Of a stretch of DNA of 8,455 bases, positions 1-8,455 are shown one piece after another. The notes under the pieces were generated by a model. That model made no database searches, was not told the origin of the DNA, and saw only the letters and a list, made by a program, of their open reading frames with translations. Each line of letters begins with the position of its first letter. Position 1 is the first letter of the stretch. The position numbers and the translations under genes are program-made. The stretch is from Pseudomonadota bacterium (GTDB lineage Bacteria; Pseudomonadota; Alphaproteobacteria; Rhodobacterales; Rhodobacteraceae), in the NCBI GenBank assembly GCA_021813645.1, contig JAKAJW010000332.1:1-8455 (forward strand), written 5' to 3'.

Positions 1-1693
<1,693 letters not shown>

Positions 1694-1694
<1 letters not shown>

Positions 1695-1700
1695 GGGGGA
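1694..1700 (+). promoter_or_regulatory. Ribosome binding site of glgB, fused to the glgP stop codon
   Basis: A run of six G followed by A precedes the glgB ATG with a 6-base spacer. Its first G is the last base of the glgP TAG. It is a G-rich, imperfect Shine-Dalgarno sequence. Its position suggests that ribosomes finishing glgP help start glgB; the coupling is inferred. Confidence 0.6.
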
Positions 1701-1706
1701 CGCCGA

Positions 1707-3908
1707 ATGGCGCGCAAACCGAAACCCGCAGCGGCAGCCCTGGTCGCGGAGGAGGCGGTGCGGGCGATCGCGGCCGGGGCGCATGGCGATCCGTTCTCGG
1801 TCCTCGGCCCACATCTGCGCGAGGGCCAGCGGGTGCTGGCCGCCTTCGTGCCGGGGGCGGATCGGCTCACCGCGCTGACGGCGACCGGCGACGTCGAGAT
1901 GATCGAGATCGACGGCGGTTCCGGCTTCTTCGTCGGTGTGCTCGCGGACCCCGGCGACTATCGGCTGCATGCCGAGAATGCCGAAACGGTCTGGGAATTT
2001 GAGGATCCCTATCGCTTTGGCCCGGTCTTGGGCGAGATCGACGTATATCTGCTGGGCGAGGGCACCCATCGGCGCATCTGGCATGCGCTCGGCGCGCATG
2101 CGATCACCCATGAGGGCGTCGAAGGGGTGCATTTCGCGGTTTGGGCGCCGAATGCCGCGCGGGTCTCGGTGGCGGGCGATTTCAACCTCTGGGACGGCCG
2201 GCGGCACCCGATGCGGCTGCGCGGGCAGACCGGCGTCTGGGAAATCTTCATCCCCGGTCTGGGCGAAGGAACGGTCTACAAATACGATGTTCGCGGCCGC
2301 ACCGGCGAGCGCGAGCCGATGAAGGCCGATCCGGTGGGCTTCGGTGCCGAACATCCGCCGGCCACGGGTTCGGTGGTGCGACGGATCGACCGGCCGCACT
2401 GGACCGATGAACGATGGCTGAAGGAGCGCCCGAAACGGCAAACGATCGACGCGCCGATTTCGATCTACGAGGTGCATCTGGGTAGCTGGCGGAAGGCCGA
2501 GGGCGGCGCGCGCCCCCTGTCCTATCACGAACTGGCCGAGCAACTGGTCGATTATGCTGCCGACATGGGGTTCACTCACCTCGAGTTCCTGCCGGTAAGT
2601 GAACATCCGTTCGACGGCTCCTGGGGCTACCAGCCGACCGGGCTCTTCGCGCCGACGATCCGCCACGGCCTGCCAGACGAGTTCCGCGCGCTGGTCGACG
2701 CGGCCCATCGCAAGGGGCTCGGCGTGCTGCTCGACTGGGTGCCGGGGCATTTCCCGACCGATCCGCACGGGCTGGCCCGGTTTGACGGTACCGCGCTCTA
2801 CGAACATGCCGACCCGCGCGAGGGCTTCCATCAGGACTGGAACACGCTGATCTACAATTACGGCCGCCGCGAGGTCGCCAACTACCTGATTTCAAACGCG
2901 CTCTACTGGCTGGAAGAATATCATGCCGACGGCCTGCGGGTGGATGCGGTGGCCTCGATGCTCTACCGCGACTATTCGCGGCCCGAAGGACAGTGGATCC
3001 CGAACAAGGACGGCGGGCGGGAGAACTACGAGGCGATCGCGCTGCTGCAGCAGATGAACGCGATCACCTATGGCGAGGTGCCGGGGATCATGACGGTGGC
3101 CGAGGAGTCGACGGCGTTCCCGGGGGTGTCGCGGCCGGTGAACCACGGCGGCCTGGGCTTCGGCTTCAAGTGGAACATGGGCTGGATGAACGACAGCCTG
3201 AGCTATATCAAGAAGGACCCGATCTACCGCAAGCACCACCATCACCAGATGACCTTCTCGCTGCACTACGCCTGGAGCGAGAACTACATCCTGCCGATCA
3301 GCCATGACGAAGTTGTGCATGGCAAAGGCTCGATGATCGCCAAGATGCCGGGCGAGGGCGACGAGAAGTTCGCCAACCTGCGGGCCTATTACAGCTTCAT
3401 GTGGACCCATCCGGGCAAGAAGCTGCTGTTCATGGGCTGCGAATTTGCCCAGGGCGCCGAGTGGAACCATCAGCGCAGCCTGGACTGGCATCTGTTGGAC
3501 CGGGCGCAGCATCGCGGCGTGCAGAACCTGATCCGTGACCTGAACCAGCTCTACCGCCAGACCCCGGCGCTGCATGTGAACGACTGCCGGCCCGAGGGGT
3601 TCCAATGGCTCGAGCCGAATGACGCGGACAATTCCGTCTTTGCCTTCATCCGGCGCGGTGGGCCGAAGGATGCGCAGGTGGTGGTTGCGGTGAACTTCAC
3701 CCCGGTCGAGCGGCGCGGCTACCGGCTGGGCTTTCCGGCGCCGGGCCATTGGCACGAGTGCTTCAACTCGGATTCGGCGCATTACGGCGGTGCCAATCTG
3801 GGCAATCTCGGCGGCATCGAGACCGAGCCAAAGAGCTGGCACAACCAGATGCAGTCGGCCGCTGTCACGCTGCCGCCGCTCTCCGCCGTCATCTTCAAGC
3901 AGGAATAG
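1707..3908 (+). CDS. glgB: 1,4-alpha-glucan (glycogen) branching enzyme
   Basis: Cuts an alpha-1,4 chain and reattaches it by an alpha-1,6 bond, making glycogen branches (GH13). The product has 733 aa, close to the 728 of E. coli GlgB. It has the long two-module N-terminus: an N1 module with HGDPFSVLGPH (residues 26-36), then CBM48 from about residue 139 (GVHFAVWAPNAARVSVAGDF). The catalytic barrel carries all four GH13 regions: DWVPGH (D343-H348), GLRVDAVAS with nucleophile D413, AEES with acid/base E466, and SHDEVVHGK with H533 and D534. Their spacing is identical to E. coli D405, E458, H525 and D526 with an offset of 8. WGYQPTG and NFTPV further support the call. A four-His run (KHHHHQMTF, about 3231-3257) sits in a region that is normally His-rich. 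The start is ATG 1707, preceded by a G-rich ribosome site and 12 bases after the glgP stop. No defects are seen. Confidence 0.98.
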   Translation: MARKPKPAAAALVAEEAVRAIAAGAHGDPFSVLGPHLREGQRVLAAFVPGADRLTALTATGDVEMIEIDGGSGFFVGVLADPGDYRLHAENAETVWEFEDPYRFGPVLGEIDVYLLGEGTHRRIWHALGAHAITHEGVEGVHFAVWAPNAARVSVAGDFNLWDGRRHPMRLRGQTGVWEIFIPGLGEGTVYKYDVRGRTGEREPMKADPVGFGAEHPPATGSVVRRIDRPHWTDERWLKERPKRQTIDAPISIYEVHLGSWRKAEGGARPLSYHELAEQLVDYAADMGFTHLEFLPVSEHPFDGSWGYQPTGLFAPTIRHGLPDEFRALVDAAHRKGLGVLLDWVPGHFPTDPHGLARFDGTALYEHADPREGFHQDWNTLIYNYGRREVANYLISNALYWLEEYHADGLRVDAVASMLYRDYSRPEGQWIPNKDGGRENYEAIALLQQMNAITYGEVPGIMTVAEESTAFPGVSRPVNHGGLGFGFKWNMGWMNDSLSYIKKDPIYRKHHHHQMTFSLHYAWSENYILPISHDEVVHGKGSMIAKMPGEGDEKFANLRAYYSFMWTHPGKKLLFMGCEFAQGAEWNHQRSLDWHLLDRAQHRGVQNLIRDLNQLYRQTPALHVNDCRPEGFQWLEPNDADNSVFAFIRRGGPKDAQVVVAVNFTPVERRGYRLGFPAPGHWHECFNSDSAHYGGANLGNLGGIETEPKSWHNQMQSAAVTLPPLSAVIFKQE

Positions 3909-3920
3909 CCAGCGAAACCG

Positions 3921-3925
3921 GGAGG
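3921..3925 (+). promoter_or_regulatory. Ribosome binding site of glgC
   Basis: A canonical GGAGG lies 5 bases upstream of ATG 3931. It is the best Shine-Dalgarno sequence in the window and fixes the glgC start at 3931 rather than at the upstream in-frame ATG 3790, which lies inside glgB. Confidence 0.85.
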
Positions 3926-3930
3926 ATAGG

Positions 3931-5205
3931 ATGAAGCCGAGACCGAATGTGCGGCTGTCGAGCCAGGCGATGGCCTTCGTGCTGGCTGGCGGGCGTGGCT
4001 CGCGGTTGAAGGAGTTGACCGACCGCCGCGCCAAACCTGCAGTCTATTTCGGCGGCAAGACCCGGATCATCGACTTCGCACTGTCGAATGCGCTGAACTC
4101 CGGTATCCGCAAGATGGCGATCGCCACGCAATACAAGGCGCATTCCCTCATTCGCCATATGCAGCGCGGCTGGGACTTCTTCCGGGCGGAACGGAACGAA
4201 TATCTCGACATTCTGCCGGCTTCGCAGCGGGTGGACGAGACAAAATGGTATCTCGGCACCGCCGATGCCGTGGCGCAGAACATCGACATCGTCGACAGCT
4301 ACGACGTGAAATACGTCATCGTCCTGGCGGGCGACCATGTCTACAAGATGGATTACGAGATCATGCTGCTGCAGCATGTGGAGACGGGCGCCGATGTGAC
4401 GATCGGCTGTCTCACCGTGCCGCGGATGGAGGCGTCCGCCTTTGGGGTGATGGACGTTGACAAGGCCGGGCGGATCACGGCCTTTCTGGAAAAGCCCAGG
4501 GTCCCGCCGAGCATACCGGGCGACCCCGACCATGCGTTGGCCTCGATGGGGATCTATGTCTTCGATTGGGCTTTCCTGCGCGATCTCCTGATCCGCGACG
4601 CCGAGGACAAGAATTCGAGCCACGACTTCGGCAACGACCTGATCCCCGAGATCGTCAAGAACGGCAAGGCGATGGCGCATCGCTTCTCGGAAAGCTGCGT
4701 GACCTCGGGGCTGGAGACAGAGCCCTATTGGCGCGACGTGGGCACGATCGACGCCTTCTGGCAGGCCAATATCGACCTGACCGATTTCGTGCCGAAACTC
4801 GACCTCTACGACAATGCCTGGCCGATCTGGACCTATGCGGAGATCGTGCCGCCGGCGAAGTTCATCCATGACGAGGACGGCCGGCGGGGGACGGCGATCT
4901 CCTCGCTGGTTTCGGGTGACTGCATCGTGTCGGGCTCGGAGGTGCGCAACTCGCTCCTGTTCACCGGATGCCGGTCGCATTCCTATTCGGCGCTCGAATA
5001 TGTCGTGGCGCTGCCCTATGTCACCGTGGCGCGCAACGCGCAGTTGAAGAAATGCGTGATCGACCGGGGGGTGGCGATCCCGGAAGGGCTGGTGGTGGGC
5101 GAGGATCCGAAAGAGGATGCGCGCTGGTTCCGCCGCACCGAGGGCGGGGTGGTGCTGATCACCCAGGAGATGCTCGACCGGCGGGCGGCGAAGCTCGGGC
5201 TTTAG
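3931..5205 (+). CDS. glgC: Glucose-1-phosphate adenylyltransferase (ADP-glucose pyrophosphorylase)
   Basis: Makes ADP-glucose and pyrophosphate from glucose 1-phosphate and ATP, the committed and allosterically controlled step of bacterial glycogen synthesis; family members are homotetramers. The product has 424 aa, a normal length. The nucleotide-binding loop is AGGRGSRL (residues 19-26), followed by RRAKPAVYFGGK (32-43). The metal-binding/catalytic Asp is D135 in LAGDHVYK and the glucose-1-phosphate Lys is K188 in FLEKP; both align with E. coli D142 and K195 at an offset of 7. SSHDFG and EPYWRDVGT are also present, and the last ~120 residues form the left-handed beta-helix domain (SLVSG, CVIDRGVAIPEG). 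At the position of E. coli activator Lys39 this protein has R32, with R25, R33, K43 and R45 nearby. This is the arrangement in enzymes activated by fructose 6-phosphate and pyruvate, so that regulation is inferred. Start ATG 3931 is 22 bases after glgB and has a strong ribosome site. Confidence 0.98.
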   Translation: MKPRPNVRLSSQAMAFVLAGGRGSRLKELTDRRAKPAVYFGGKTRIIDFALSNALNSGIRKMAIATQYKAHSLIRHMQRGWDFFRAERNEYLDILPASQRVDETKWYLGTADAVAQNIDIVDSYDVKYVIVLAGDHVYKMDYEIMLLQHVETGADVTIGCLTVPRMEASAFGVMDVDKAGRITAFLEKPRVPPSIPGDPDHALASMGIYVFDWAFLRDLLIRDAEDKNSSHDFGNDLIPEIVKNGKAMAHRFSESCVTSGLETEPYWRDVGTIDAFWQANIDLTDFVPKLDLYDNAWPIWTYAEIVPPAKFIHDEDGRRGTAISSLVSGDCIVSGSEVRNSLLFTGCRSHSYSALEYVVALPYVTVARNAQLKKCVIDRGVAIPEGLVVGEDPKEDARWFRRTEGGVVLITQEMLDRRAAKLGL

Positions 5206-5235
5206 CCAGGCGGACGGGGCGGCGAGGCCAGGCGG
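5206..5235 (+). repeat. Short direct repeat, two copies of CCAGGCGG
   Basis: The octamer occurs at 5206-5213 and 5228-5235, and sequence after each copy is loosely similar (ACGG, GGCGA). With only two short copies in GC-rich DNA, chance is a real explanation; no function is assigned. Confidence 0.3.
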
Positions 5236-5258
5236 GGACGGTGGCGAACGGGGGAAGG
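5206..5258 (+). other. G-rich 53-base spacer between glgC and glgA
   Basis: This is the longest gap in the operon. It is rich in G tracts and poor in T, and contains the octamer CCAGGCGG twice (5206-5213 and 5228-5235, start-to-start distance 22). I see no inverted repeat able to form a strong hairpin and no convincing promoter elements. The glgA reading frame is open across the whole spacer and contains a GTG at 5241, so part of it could be coding if glgA starts upstream of 5259. Confidence 0.6.
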
Positions 5259-5259
5259 A
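5250..5259 (+). promoter_or_regulatory. Ribosome binding region of glgA
   Basis: The purine-rich stretch GGGGGAAGGA abuts and overlaps ATG 5259. For that ATG the G run leaves only about 3 bases of spacing, which is short. The AAGGA part (5255-5259) lies 8 bases before the in-frame GTG 5268, a better spacing. The site therefore supports a start at 5259 or 5268 without deciding between them. Confidence 0.5.
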
Positions 5260-6704
5260 TGAGAGCGGTGAAGGGGCGTGTGCTGTCAGTGGCCTCGGAA
5301 TGTGTGCCGCTTCTGAAGACCGGCGGGCTGGCCGATGTGGTCGGCGCGCTGCCCAAGGCGCTGGCCGGTCAGGACTGGCAGATGCGCGTGCTGATGCCGG
5401 CATATCGCGGCCTCGTCGGCCGGTTGAACGGGGCCGAGGAAGTCTGGACCGGCGGCGATCTGTTCGGCGGGCCGGCGATCGTGCTGGCCGGGGAAGTCGA
5501 TGGGCTTGATCTGCTGCTGCTTTCGGCGCCGCATCTCTATGATCGCGACGGGGGGGCCTATTCGGTGGCGGGGGCCGATTTCGCCGACAACCCGGAGCGC
5601 TTCGCCGCGCTGTCCTGGGTGGCGGCGGAGATCGCGCGCGATGGCCTGGGCGATGGCTGGCGGCCGCAGATCCTGCACGCGCATGACTGGCAGGGCGGGC
5701 TGGCACCGGCCTATCTGCGCTACGGCGGCGCCAGCGAGGTGAAGAGCGTCATCACCGTTCACAACATCGCCTTCCAGGGCTTGGCACCTGCCGCGAAGCT
5801 GGGCGCTCTGCGGCTTCCGGCGTCCGAATTCCATCCGTCTGCGCTGGAGTATTACGGCAATATCAGTGCGTTGAAGGCTGGACTTGTGACGGCGGATGCG
5901 ATCACCACCGTCTCGCCGACCTATGCCGATGAGTTGATGCGGCCCGAGTTCGGCATGGGCCTGCAGGGGGTGATTGCGGCGCGGGCGGCGAAGGTGCGCG
6001 GCATCCTGAACGGTGTCGACACCGAGGCCTGGGATCCGGCGCGCGAGGTGGGCACGGTGCCCTATGACGCCCGCCGACTCGGCCGGAAGGCGGAGAACCG
6101 GACCCGGCTGCTGGCGGAGTTCGGGCTTGGCGAGGTGCCGGGGCCGCTGGCGATCGTGGTCAGCCGGCTGACCGATCAAAAGGGCATCGACCTCATCCCG
6201 CCCGTGCTGCCCGATTTCATCGCCGCCGGCGGCGGGCTGGCGGTGCTGGGCACCGGCGATCCGCATCTGGAGGCGGCGATGCGGGGCGCGGCGGCGGCCT
6301 ATCCTGGGCGGGTCGGCGTGCGGATCGGTTATGACGAGGCGCTGTCGCATCGGATGTTCGCGGGGGCGGATGCCGTGCTGGTGCCCTCGCGGTTCGAACC
6401 CTGTGGGCTGACGCAGATGTATGGGCTGCGCTATGGGACGCTGCCGGTGGTCGCGGCGACCGGGGGGCTTGCCGATACCGTCGTCACGGCGAGCCCGATG
6501 GCCCTGGCGACCGGGGCGGCGACCGGGATCGCCTTCCACCCGACGGATGCCCTGGCCCTGGGGCAGGCGCTGCGGCGGCTGGTTCAACTTCATGCCCAGC
6601 CTGTCCAATGGGCGGCGATGCAGCGCACGGCGATGCGGCAACCGGTGGGGTGGGAGACTTCCTCGGCCGCCTATGCCGCGCTCTATTCGGAGCTGTGCGG
6701 CTGA
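5259..6704 (+). CDS. glgA: Glycogen synthase, ADP-glucose dependent
   Basis: Transfers glucose from ADP-glucose to the non-reducing end of alpha-1,4-glucan (retaining GT5, GT-B fold). From ATG 5259 the product has 481 aa; E. coli GlgA has 477. The N-terminal lobe has the ADP-glucose loop KTGGLADVVGALP (residues 20-32), the HAHDWQGGLAPAYL motif (H140-W144 core) and TVHNIAFQG. The C-terminal lobe has VSRLTDQKGIDL with R303 and K308, and SRFEPCGLTQMYGLRYGT with catalytic Glu E380, then TGGLADTV. R303, K308 and E380 align with E. coli R300, K305 and E377 at an offset of 3. Conserved sequence begins at about residue 8, so the start is uncertain: GTG 5268 (478 aa) has a better-spaced AAGGA, and GTG 5241 would add six residues. 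The gene follows glgC by 53 bases, and its TGA shares one base with the glgX ATG. No defects are seen. Confidence 0.97.
   Translation: MRAVKGRVLSVASECVPLLKTGGLADVVGALPKALAGQDWQMRVLMPAYRGLVGRLNGAEEVWTGGDLFGGPAIVLAGEVDGLDLLLLSAPHLYDRDGGAYSVAGADFADNPERFAALSWVAAEIARDGLGDGWRPQILHAHDWQGGLAPAYLRYGGASEVKSVITVHNIAFQGLAPAAKLGALRLPASEFHPSALEYYGNISALKAGLVTADAITTVSPTYADELMRPEFGMGLQGVIAARAAKVRGILNGVDTEAWDPAREVGTVPYDARRLGRKAENRTRLLAEFGLGEVPGPLAIVVSRLTDQKGIDLIPPVLPDFIAAGGGLAVLGTGDPHLEAAMRGAAAAYPGRVGVRIGYDEALSHRMFAGADAVLVPSRFEPCGLTQMYGLRYGTLPVVAATGGLADTVVTASPMALATGAATGIAFHPTDALALGQALRRLVQLHAQPVQWAAMQRTAMRQPVGWETSSAAYAALYSELCG
6689..6692 (+). promoter_or_regulatory. Possible ribosome binding site of glgX inside glgA
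   Basis: GGAG lies 11 bases before ATG 6704, within the last codons of glgA. The spacing is somewhat long and the match short, so translation of glgX probably depends at least partly on ribosomes terminating at the overlapping glgA stop (inference). Confidence 0.4.
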
Positions 6705-8455
6705 TGCCGACCCGGCTCTCGGCCCCGGCGACCCGTCCCGGCAAGCCCTGGCCGATGGGGGCGACCTTCGACGGCGAGGGAGTGAACTTCGCCGTGTTCT
6801 CCACCCATGCCGAGAAGTTGGAGTTGTGCCTGTTCTCCGACGACGGCCGCAAGGAGATGCTGCGGCTGCCGTTTCGCGATCGCGACGGCGACATTTGGCA
6901 TATGCATGTGGGCGGGCTGACGCCGGGGGTGAAATACGGGCTCAGGGCGCATGGGCCCTATCGGCCCGAAGAGGGGCATCGGTTCAACCCCAACAAGCTG
7001 CTGATCGACCCCTATGCCAAGCAGCTCGACGGGCGGTTGAAGTGGTCGGACGCGGTGATGGGGTACCGGGTCGGCTCGCCGCGTGCCGATCTGTCGTTCG
7101 ACAGCCGGGATTCGGCCTTCGCGGTGCCGAAGTCGGTGGTGGTCGATCCCTCCTTTCCCTGGGCGCATGATGCCCCGCTCGCCCATCCGATCGAGCGGAC
7201 GGTGATCTACGAGGCCCATGTGAAGGGGCTGACGGCGGCGCATCCGCGAGTCGACCCCGGTTTGCGCGGCACCTACCTCGGCGTCGCTTCGGAGCCGATG
7301 ATCGAACATCTAACACGGCTCGGGGTGACGGCGATCGAGCTCTTGCCGGTGCATGCCCATATCGACGACCGCTTCCTGGTGAGCCAGGGGCTGAGGAACT
7401 ACTGGGGCTACCAGACCGTCGGCTTTTTCGCGCCGGAGCCGCGTTACATGAGCCAGAACGCGGTCTGGGAGATGCAGACGATGGTGCGCCGGCTGCATGC
7501 GGTGGGGATCGAGGTGATCCTCGACGTGGTCTACAACCACAGTGGCGAAGGCGACGAGTTGGGGCCGACGCTCAGCTTTCGCGGGCTCGACAACCGGGCC
7601 TATTACCGGTTGCGCGACGGCGGGCGCTTCTACGTCAACGACACCGGAACGGGCAATACGCTGGACCTGACCAATCCGATGGTGCTTCGGCTGGCGATGG
7701 ACAGCCTGCGCTACTGGGTGGAAACCTTCCATGTCGACGGTTTCCGTTTCGACCTGGCTGCCACGCTAGCCCGCGACGCGGCGGGCTTCAACCGACGGGC
7801 GCCGTTTCTCGACGCGCTTCGGCAGGATCCGGTGCTGAGCCGGGTCAAGCTGATCGCCGAGCCGTGGGATGTCGGGCCGGGCGGCTATCAGCTCGGCAAT
7901 TTTCCGCATCCCTTTCTGGAATGGAACGACCGCTTTCGCGATTGCGTGCGCCGGTTTTGGCGCGGCGACACGGGTCTGACGGCGGAGTTGGCCGGGCGGC
8001 TCCTGGGCTCCGCCGGCGAGTTCGATAGCCATCACCGGGCGGCGACCACCTCGGTCAATTTCCTCACCGCGCATGACGGCTTCACGCTGGATGACCTGGT
8101 GTCCTACCGCGAGAAGCACAACGAGGCGAATGGCGAGGGCAACCGCGACGGGCATTCGGAGAACTATTCCGACAATCTCGGGCAGGAGGGGCCCGCGACC
8201 GATCCGAAGCTGCGGGCGGCACGCGAGGCGCGCAAGCGGGCGATGCTGGCGACGCTTCTGCTGGCGCAGGGCACGCCGATGCTGCTGGCCGGCGACGAGA
8301 TCGGCAATTCGCAGCGCGGCAACAACAACGCCTACGCCCAGGACAATGCGACGGGCTGGCTCGACTGGGAGCGGCCCGACCATGAGCTGGCAGCTTTCGT
8401 CGCCCGGCTGATCGCGTTGCGGCGCGACCATCCGGTGCTGAGGCAGCGGGCCTTT
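6704..8455 (+). CDS. glgX: Glycogen debranching enzyme GlgX, N-terminal part (3' end outside window)
   Basis: Isoamylase-type GH13 enzyme that hydrolyses alpha-1,6 branches, in characterised relatives preferring the short stubs left by glycogen phosphorylase. The frame is open from ATG 6704 to the window end without a stop: 584 codons. E. coli GlgX has 657 aa, so roughly 70 or more C-terminal residues are missing. An N-terminal CBM48-like module spans about residues 14-100 (FDGEGVNFAVFS, GHRFNPNKLLIDPYA). The catalytic domain follows, with VIYEAHVKGLT, NYWGYQTVGFFAP, DVVYNH (D274-H279), GFRFDLAA with nucleophile D350, IAEPWD with acid/base E386, and TAHDGFTL with H457 and D458. KHNEANGEGNRDG and GNNNAYAQDN are GlgX/isoamylase signatures and separate it from GlgB and from trehalose enzymes. 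The start is well supported: MPTRLSAPATRPGKPWPMG leads into family sequence (GKPAPLG in E. coli). It overlaps glgA by one base (TGATG). Confidence 0.97.
   Translation, partial: MPTRLSAPATRPGKPWPMGATFDGEGVNFAVFSTHAEKLELCLFSDDGRKEMLRLPFRDRDGDIWHMHVGGLTPGVKYGLRAHGPYRPEEGHRFNPNKLLIDPYAKQLDGRLKWSDAVMGYRVGSPRADLSFDSRDSAFAVPKSVVVDPSFPWAHDAPLAHPIERTVIYEAHVKGLTAAHPRVDPGLRGTYLGVASEPMIEHLTRLGVTAIELLPVHAHIDDRFLVSQGLRNYWGYQTVGFFAPEPRYMSQNAVWEMQTMVRRLHAVGIEVILDVVYNHSGEGDELGPTLSFRGLDNRAYYRLRDGGRFYVNDTGTGNTLDLTNPMVLRLAMDSLRYWVETFHVDGFRFDLAATLARDAAGFNRRAPFLDALRQDPVLSRVKLIAEPWDVGPGGYQLGNFPHPFLEWNDRFRDCVRRFWRGDTGLTAELAGRLLGSAGEFDSHHRAATTSVNFLTAHDGFTLDDLVSYREKHNEANGEGNRDGHSENYSDNLGQEGPATDPKLRAAREARKRAMLATLLLAQGTPMLLAGDEIGNSQRGNNNAYAQDNATGWLDWERPDHELAAFVARLIALRRDHPVLRQRAF

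Noticed and set aside
3231..3257. Four consecutive His in GlgB as a metal-binding or tag-like insertion
   Set aside because: Branching enzymes normally have two or three His at this place before the MTF/LTF motif, so it is ordinary family sequence.
3790..3930. Upstream extension of glgC to an in-frame ATG at 3790
   Set aside because: It would lie almost wholly inside glgB, adds unconserved residues, and ignores the GGAGG at 3921-3925 that is well placed for ATG 3931.
2892..4034. 380-codon - strand frame opposite glgB
   Set aside because: It overlaps the conserved catalytic part of GlgB and has no domain-like pattern; it is a by-product of codon bias.
5066..5556. Runs of seven G in glgC (5066-5072) and glgA (5550-5556) as possible phase-variation tracts
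   Set aside because: Runs of this length are expected by chance in such GC-rich DNA, both genes are intact, and core metabolic enzymes are not typical phase-variable genes.
3895..5706. 603-codon open frame on the - strand opposite glgC and the start of glgA
   Set aside because: Its translation is a low-complexity Arg/Pro/Ala/His-rich string with no recognisable motif, and it lies entirely opposite two genes with intact catalytic residues. Long antisense frames are expected in GC-rich genes.
5286..6641. 451-codon - strand frame opposite glgA
   Set aside because: It is Arg/His/Pro-rich without motifs and fully contained opposite glgA.
6421..7170. 249-codon + strand frame across the glgA-glgX junction
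   Set aside because: It is out of frame with both genes, whose conserved motifs continue through this interval; the composition is Arg/Trp/Pro-rich.

Overview
This window is a segment of a bacterial glycogen operon. Five genes lie head to tail on the + strand in the order glgP (3' part), glgB, glgC, glgA, glgX (5' part), and they cover nearly every base. The base composition is clearly GC-rich, with strong G/C preference at third codon positions. The gene order and the protein sequences (for example an Arg-type activator site in GlgC numbered as in Agrobacterium) point to an alphaproteobacterium, probably near Rhodobacter/Paracoccus; the lineage is an inference from family knowledge, not a database match.

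Layout: 1-1694 is the C-terminal ~563 codons of glycogen phosphorylase. 1707-3908 is a complete glycogen branching enzyme (733 aa). 3931-5205 is a complete ADP-glucose pyrophosphorylase (424 aa). 5259-6704 is a complete ADP-glucose-dependent glycogen synthase (481 aa from the chosen start). 6704-8455 is the first 584 codons of the glycogen debranching enzyme GlgX, which runs off the window with no stop. The gaps are 12, 22 and 53 bases, followed by a 1-base overlap, so a single polycistronic message is likely. No promoter, terminator, RNA gene, mobile element, CRISPR array or prophage sequence is visible, and no gene-free stretch exceeds 53 bases.

How the genes work together: GlgC makes ADP-glucose from glucose 1-phosphate and ATP, GlgA adds the glucose to alpha-1,4 chains, and GlgB introduces alpha-1,6 branches. 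GlgP shortens the outer chains to glucose 1-phosphate, and GlgX removes the short branch stubs GlgP leaves. Synthesis and breakdown enzymes are therefore encoded together, which implies that direction of flux is set after transcription, chiefly by allosteric control of GlgC.

I searched for a previously undescribed system and do not see one. All five products belong to well-known families and carry intact catalytic motifs. The findings are modest: the GlgC activator-site type, junction architecture, an uncertain glgA start, and a G-rich spacer before glgA.
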